From contig NC_135212.1 of the NCBI RefSeq assembly GCF_052324685.1, positions 5,536,609 through 5,600,608 on the forward strand: DNA of 64,000 nucleotides. The letters run 5' to 3'. The notes under the pieces are model-generated. The model was not told where the DNA came from, did not search any database, and was given only the letters and a program-made list of their open reading frames with translations. Source of the stretch: Brachyhypopomus gauderio. Taxonomy: Eukaryota > Chordata > Actinopteri > Gymnotiformes > Hypopomidae. Within the stretch, counting starts at the first letter, position 1. Every line of letters starts with the position of its first letter. Position numbers and translations under genes: made by a program. Positions 60,501 to 64,000 of the stretch are shown here, piece after piece.

Positions 60501-63500
60501 AGAGCAGAATTCAGCATATTGGTCCAAGTTTCTCATGTGGCCCCTTGGGGAAATTGATTGCCCAACCTTGCTCTATATTATGACCAGACGATGCTTCTCT
60601 CATGCTCAGCGTTCAGCATTTTGTGCACTTTTCCCCAACGGAGTTTTGCCCTTTCTGTGTTGCACAGATAACCGTGGCACTCGAACTGGTGATCTGCTGC
60701 TAAACCCCATTTGTGCTAAAGAATGTCGAGGGATTCTTGACATCCTCCTCCGACTCCTTTTGTTGTTTACAGTCCACATGGTTCTCTTTCACCGGATACC
60801 GTCCCTCTGTGACACCATTGCATGGGGGAAAAACCCTAGGATGGTAATTTTTGAAACACAGGCCCCAGCTAGTTTAGCCTCTGGGTGACGCGTCTATAAT
60901 TTCCATACAGGGAATCTGCAGTCATGAAAATGGCAGGTGTGTCTAGTTAAGTGGACATTTGGTGTGCATATGTGGTCATTCGTTGTGTGCATATTAAATA
61001 ATTTTTTTTTATGCATGCAAAAGTACAGTGTAGCTTTGTCAACACAGCTTTTGAAGAATCCCCAGAAGAAAAAGGTTGTGAAGCTCACATTTAGGCACAG
61101 TTAGGCAGCTTAATAAATTCAGCTTGAATTCTGTCCCTATGAGTGTGTGTTGTACAGAGAAACATGCACAGGTGTGATGCAAAGTCCTAGAGAGACAGGT
61201 GAGTATAGTGTTTGGGATAGGTAGCTAGGAAATATGCCCGTAGTCTTGGTAACAGTGGCTTGTATTTGTAAGTCTTACATTGGCCAAAGCAAAGCACAAT
61301 AATAGAGCAGAGCATAATAATTGTAATATCAGTAATAATAGTAATAACCATTTTTGTCATCATGAATGTGCCTCATTACAAACCAGCAAATTAGAATGAT
61401 GACCAAAGCCCCAAGTAGTTAAGGTTAATGAAAATATGTTTTCTTGTATGATGGACCTCTGTCAGCTTCCATGTTTCCATCCACCTTTTGTGCCACTTGA
61501 AGTGATAAAATCATTTTCGTTATGAAGACAGAATGAAAAATAAACATGCTTTAATCCTGGCAGCATGTATCCATCAAACTGAGTTTTTGTAGTAAAATAG
61601 CTTTGATTCACGTTATGTCATGTTATTTGCAAAAGAATGCTAAGCTTGGTCCATCTTTTCTCCTGCAGTGATTTGTTGTGAACGAGGTGGGTGATCCACT
61701 GTGTGGGTGATCCACTGTTTTCACGTGTGTGCAACTGCAATGGTCAATGTTTCTAATGTATTACCCATACATGCTGTTTCCAGCCCCCATATTGGTAATA
61801 CTTTCATAGCACCAAAACAAATCCCTTTCACAAAAGGTCCTTTGATAGAACTATAGCTATAGAACTACAGCTGTAGACCTATAGCTGTAGAACTATAGAA
61901 CTATGGGTGTAGAACTACAGAACTATAACTATAGAACTACAGCTGTAGACCTAAAGCTATAGAACTATAGATCTATAGGTACAGAACTATAGCTATAGAA
62001 CTACAGCTGAAGAACTATAGCTATTGAACTATGTATCTATAGGTGTAGAACTACATAACTATAGCTATAGAACTATAGATCTATAGGTGTAGAACTACAG
62101 AACTATAGCTATAGAACTACAGCTGTAGAACTACTCAAATGTTCAAAAGTACTTGGTGTTCATGGGATTATACCGAAGAGGAAACCACTGTTTTCAAAAA
62201 GAAGCTAAAGACAGCTCGATATTTCCTGGCGGTACTGGAACAGGGTTCTCTAGAGTGATGAAGCAAGTGTATGACTGGCAGTTGTTGACTGCTGCTTGAC
62301 TCCAGACACAATGCTGTGCATTTAAGCCAACATTATAGAATGCTTGTAGGATCCAGTGAATTGCAAACTTCAGCAGAATATCAGGGCATCTGTGATTTTA
62401 AATGCCACACGATCCTAATCACAAATGCATTATGGAATGCTTTAAAAAAGAGTGAATTCCCATTTGCCAGGTTATGGTCCTTTACGTCACTTTACTTTAA
62501 ACCTTACGGCATGATATGAAGCTGCCAGCTTGAGCAAGGTCTCACAGATACATGCGTGAACTGCAGAAGCCTGGAAAGTCTTGAATCAAATATGCATGCC
62601 ATCTTTGTTGATGAAAATCGTTTGACTGCAATCGTTTTGTCTGTTAAATATGTCTGCAGGCAACAGCATTTGCTTTCTGTTTCTATCTAAACTGTCTGTA
62701 GACTTTCTATTGTTCTTTTGTTGATATACTTAGTTGATATACTTATTTCTGTCCGTTTGTTAATTGAGGACATTTCAGGGATGTTTGCAATGTAGTTTTT
62801 CCAGTAACAACTGCAGATTGCAGCTACATTTTGCTTTAAATGTTCTTTTCCTCTGCCCACTCGCATGGAAATGCTCAATGTCCGTGAGAGAGTTCATGTG
62901 AAGTTTTTACAGCGGCTATTGTTACCCATTTGCATGGATTTTGAATAGCGCACGTGTGTGTGTGTGTGTGTGTTTTCCCAGTCCAACGCAGGAGTGCGCC
63001 GCTTCACCAAGCCCCCCGAGAGTCTGGAGCGCTCCCTGGAGATGAGCCGGCAGAGAGGGAGGAAGAGGGTCCAGAAGAGACCCAACTACAAGAACGTGGG
63101 CGAGGAGGAAGAGGAGGAGAGAGGTCCTGAGGAAGGCCTGGAGGAGGAGAAGGAAAAGGCTACAGGTACAGAGGCTAGCTCAAAGGCCAGCAGGACGAGT
63201 GGGGACACGGAAGGTGAGTAGCAAAGGATGAATGACCCACCGTCCTCCATCCTCCAGAGCGCCCCCTGCAGCTGCGGAGACGCTCTCTGAACTGGCTGCG
63301 CTCCCTTCTAGTTAAAAACACCGAGCAGAGCGGTTGTGTGGGTCTGCCTTAAAGCTGTGTGTTTTCCACGCACTGTCCGGGCAGTGTAAGCTTTCATACT
63401 GTAGTTTATTGTAATTCATAACCATGACGAAGCAGTTCCTTGGTACTTTGACACAACTGTAGGAGTTGGTTCCTCTGGAATAGACCACCCATATTTACTG

Positions 63501-64000
63501 GTTCAAAGAGCTCTAAAATCTCTCTGAAAAAAAAAGAGATGTGGTTAGAAAAAAAGAAATGAAAAAGAGAGGCTTAGCACAATGAGAAATCGCACACATC
63601 GCAGAAGTGATAACGATTCCCTTTATCTCTTTTCCCATTTGAACCTTCATGCCTGGCTCTGCTTTGAACTCTGAGGCAGATATCCTGGTCTTCTAACAGC
63701 TTAATCTGATCTGCAAAACGGTACCGGAACACCATCAGTGGAGTTTCAGCAAAATAAACTTCACGGTAAAAAAAAAAACACTGCTCTGGGTGTCTCACGG
63801 GCCTCACTGGGTGTCTCGTGGGCCGCTCGGGGTGTCTCGCGGGCCGTCCCTGGGTGTCTCGCGGCCCGCCCCTGGGTGTCTCGCGGCCCGCCCCTGGGTG
63901 TCTCGCGGCCCGCCCCTGGGTGTCTCGCGGCTCGCCCTGGGTGTCTCATGGGCCGCTCTGTTTTGCAGTTGGTCCCAGCTCCGGCCCGGTCCAGACGCCG
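46983..64000 (+). CDS. clec16a: CLEC16A, endolysosomal/mitophagy regulator (5' part)
   Basis: Predicted exons: 46983-47056, 47187-47315, 47507-47640, 47735-47883, 48798-48903, 50336-50459, 50885-51059, 52321-52371, 53199-53312, 62982-63213 and 63969 onward (cut by the window end). The first ten give 1288 nt in continuous phase, about 429 residues. They match human CLEC16A from [11 protein letters not shown] through the FPL domain, including [57 protein letters not shown] and [37 protein letters not shown] sequence then follows. In mammals CLEC16A regulates endolysosomal traffic and mitophagy with the E3 ligase Nrdp1; despite its name it has no credible lectin fold. The start ATG has a CCGCAGCCATGT context and opens at the shared promoter. 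After the acidic [11 protein letters not shown] stretch the next exon (63969) looks divergent from human. Confidence 0.95.
48798..51059 (+). CDS. clec16a: CLEC16A exons 5-7
   Basis: Exons 48798-48903, 50336-50459 and 50885-51059 continue the FPL domain ([19 protein letters not shown], then [19 protein letters not shown], then [15 protein letters not shown]). Exon 7 has two GTGAG donors 8 bases apart (after 51051 and after 51059); only the second preserves the frame. Confidence 0.95.
48904..50335 (+). other. CLEC16A intron 5
   Basis: No gene or element is recognised. A C14 run is at about 49271-49284 and a C10 run at about 50262. Confidence 0.5.
51060..52320 (+). other. CLEC16A intron 7
   Basis: Contains a 63-bp tandem repeat at 51757-51985 and otherwise no recognisable element or exon. 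Confidence 0.5.
51757..51985. repeat. 63-bp tandem repeat, ~3.6 copies
   Basis: Diverged copies of GTGGTTCTAAGGAACACAGT...TTAGACACAA follow one another at 63-bp steps; the last copy is partial. Confidence 0.85.
52321..53312 (+). CDS. clec16a: CLEC16A exons 8-9
   Basis: Exons 52321-52371 ([17 protein letters not shown]) and 53199-53312 ([21 protein letters not shown]) are each a multiple of three and phase 0. They are separated by an intron with a 79-base TG run. Confidence 0.93.
53032..53110. repeat. (TG)n microsatellite
   Basis: A 79-base uninterrupted TG run followed by a short AG run, 88 bases before CLEC16A exon 9. Confidence 0.97.
53463..53515. repeat. (AC)n microsatellite
   Basis: About 53 bases of AC dinucleotide, 150 bases after CLEC16A exon 9. 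Confidence 0.97.
54145..54232. repeat. 13-bp CpG-rich minisatellite
   Basis: Six or seven copies of CGTCCTGCACACG form repeated ACGCGT palindromes; the last copies diverge (CCCGCACACG, CCCTAACACG). Confidence 0.9.
55714..55779. repeat. (AC)n microsatellite
   Basis: A CA run with one CCCCC interruption near its start. Confidence 0.95.
56696..56719. repeat. G24 homopolymer
   Basis: Twenty-four consecutive G residues within the CLEC16A intron. Confidence 0.9.
57542..57578. repeat. (TG)n microsatellite
   Basis: A 37-base TG run in CLEC16A intron 9. Confidence 0.95.
58019..58070 (+). mobile_element. SINE tail fragment
   Basis: TCTCTCTGGATAAGAGTGTC...TGCTAAATGCCCTAAATG matches the tail of the SINE at 10955-11163; the tRNA-like head is missing. 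Confidence 0.65.
58676..59560. repeat. 30/21-bp minisatellite with 408-bp higher-order period
   Basis: Units of 30 bp (TCTACCAAGCTTCAACCCCA-CCAAGGTCTT, each with a HindIII AAGCTT) alternate with 21-bp units lacking the AAGCTT part. A block beginning near 58803 recurs almost unchanged from 59211, giving a 408-bp higher-order repeat. Unit lengths divisible by three keep a 358-codon plus-strand frame and two 82-codon minus-strand frames open; these are not genes. Confidence 0.95.
60011..60167. repeat. 52-bp tandem repeat, 3 copies
   Basis: Three copies of CTACCTACATATGAAGAAAC...AAATACAGAT with few differences. Confidence 0.85.
61845..62135. repeat. Palindromic AT-rich minisatellite
   Basis: Irregular copies of a 13-15 bp unit built of TATAGAACTA, AGCTATAG and CAGCTGTAG. 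Because AGCTATAG/CTATAGCT and CAGCTG are self-complementary, the array can fold on itself. Confidence 0.85.
62982..63213 (+). CDS. clec16a: CLEC16A exon 10
   Basis: The exon encodes [34 protein letters not shown] and a Glu-rich tail, matching human [27 protein letters not shown] (TG) run stands before the acceptor TTTTCCCAG. An internal GTACAG at 63166 is a possible alternative donor, but human similarity continues past it to 63213. Confidence 0.92.
63777..63965. repeat. 22-bp GC-rich minisatellite next to CLEC16A exon 11
   Basis: About eight copies of GGGTGTCTCGCGGCCCGCCCCT with diverged outer copies. It ends within a few bases of the exon 11 acceptor at 63968. Confidence 0.9.
63969..64000 (+). 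CDS. clec16a: CLEC16A exon 11, truncated by window end
   Basis: After acceptor TGTTTTGCAG the phase fits exon 10 and gives [11 protein letters not shown]. This does not resemble human CLEC16A closely and only ~10 residues are visible. Confidence 0.5.
   Translation, partial: MVPAPARSRR

Larger units (their letters stand above)
53313..62981 (+). other. CLEC16A intron 9 (9.7 kb)
   Basis: A large intron made mostly of unique AT-rich sequence and simple repeats. It includes microsatellites at 53463, 55714, 57542 and 58421, a G24 run at 56696, and minisatellites at 54145, 58676, 60011 and 61845. A SINE-tail fragment is at about 58019. I see no exon. Confidence 0.6.

Noticed and set aside
60535..60888. 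117-codon ORF in CLEC16A intron 9
   Set aside because: No recognisable domain, and no splice or promoter context to support it.
46983..64000. Treating CLEC16A as a C-type lectin
   Set aside because: Despite the name, the visible part is the FPL domain and no lectin fold or calcium-site motif is seen.

Overview
The window is vertebrate nuclear DNA, almost certainly from a ray-finned (teleost) fish. It shows split genes with consensus splice sites, L2-type LINEs, a tRNA-derived SINE, Tc1 and Harbinger DNA elements, and dense CA/TA microsatellites. Four protein genes can be read exon by exon: NUBP1 (+, 3' part; 4921-17694), CIITA (+, complete; 22703-44899), DEXI (-, single coding exon; 46085-46354) and CLEC16A (+, 5' part; 46983 to the window end). 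From established knowledge this is the order of human 16p13.13 (NUBP1, TVP23A, CIITA, DEXI, CLEC16A); I could not find TVP23A. I cannot name the species.

Layout: 1-2387 is a small LTR element (minus strand, 337-bp LTRs, CTATG target duplication) with an unfamiliar coding region and no reverse transcriptase. 2890-4563 is a dead L2-type LINE carrying a tRNA-Pro-like fragment. NUBP1 exons follow; its last intron (8565-17641) is swollen by a Harbinger-type MITE, a SINE, and a Tc1 element that itself contains foreign DNA and a solo LTR of the window-start family. A broken L2-type LINE (about 18240-21318) lies between NUBP1 and CIITA. CIITA has 20 predicted coding exons that sum to 1147 codons plus stop, all in phase: a first exon that may be CARD-like, a chain of small phase-1 acidic/basic exons, one large NACHT exon and 84-nt LRR exons. 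DEXI and CLEC16A are head to head over about 630 bp with CRE-, NRF1- and ZNF143-like sites. CIITA and DEXI are tail to tail. The CLEC16A intron at 53313-62981 and the window end hold several minisatellites.

Together the genes cover cytosolic Fe-S cluster assembly (NUBP1), control of MHC class II transcription (CIITA) and endolysosomal/mitophagy control (CLEC16A), with DEXI of unclear function.

The most unusual sequence is in two CIITA introns. At 25011-26745 about 45 copies of a ~39-bp unit begin at the genuine splice donor of an exon, and each unit carries an acceptor-like AG followed two bases later by a copy of that donor. At about 31850-40989 a 25-bp unit is repeated roughly 365 times (9.1 kb); each copy holds a pyrimidine tract ending in TAG, and the array has higher-order structure.
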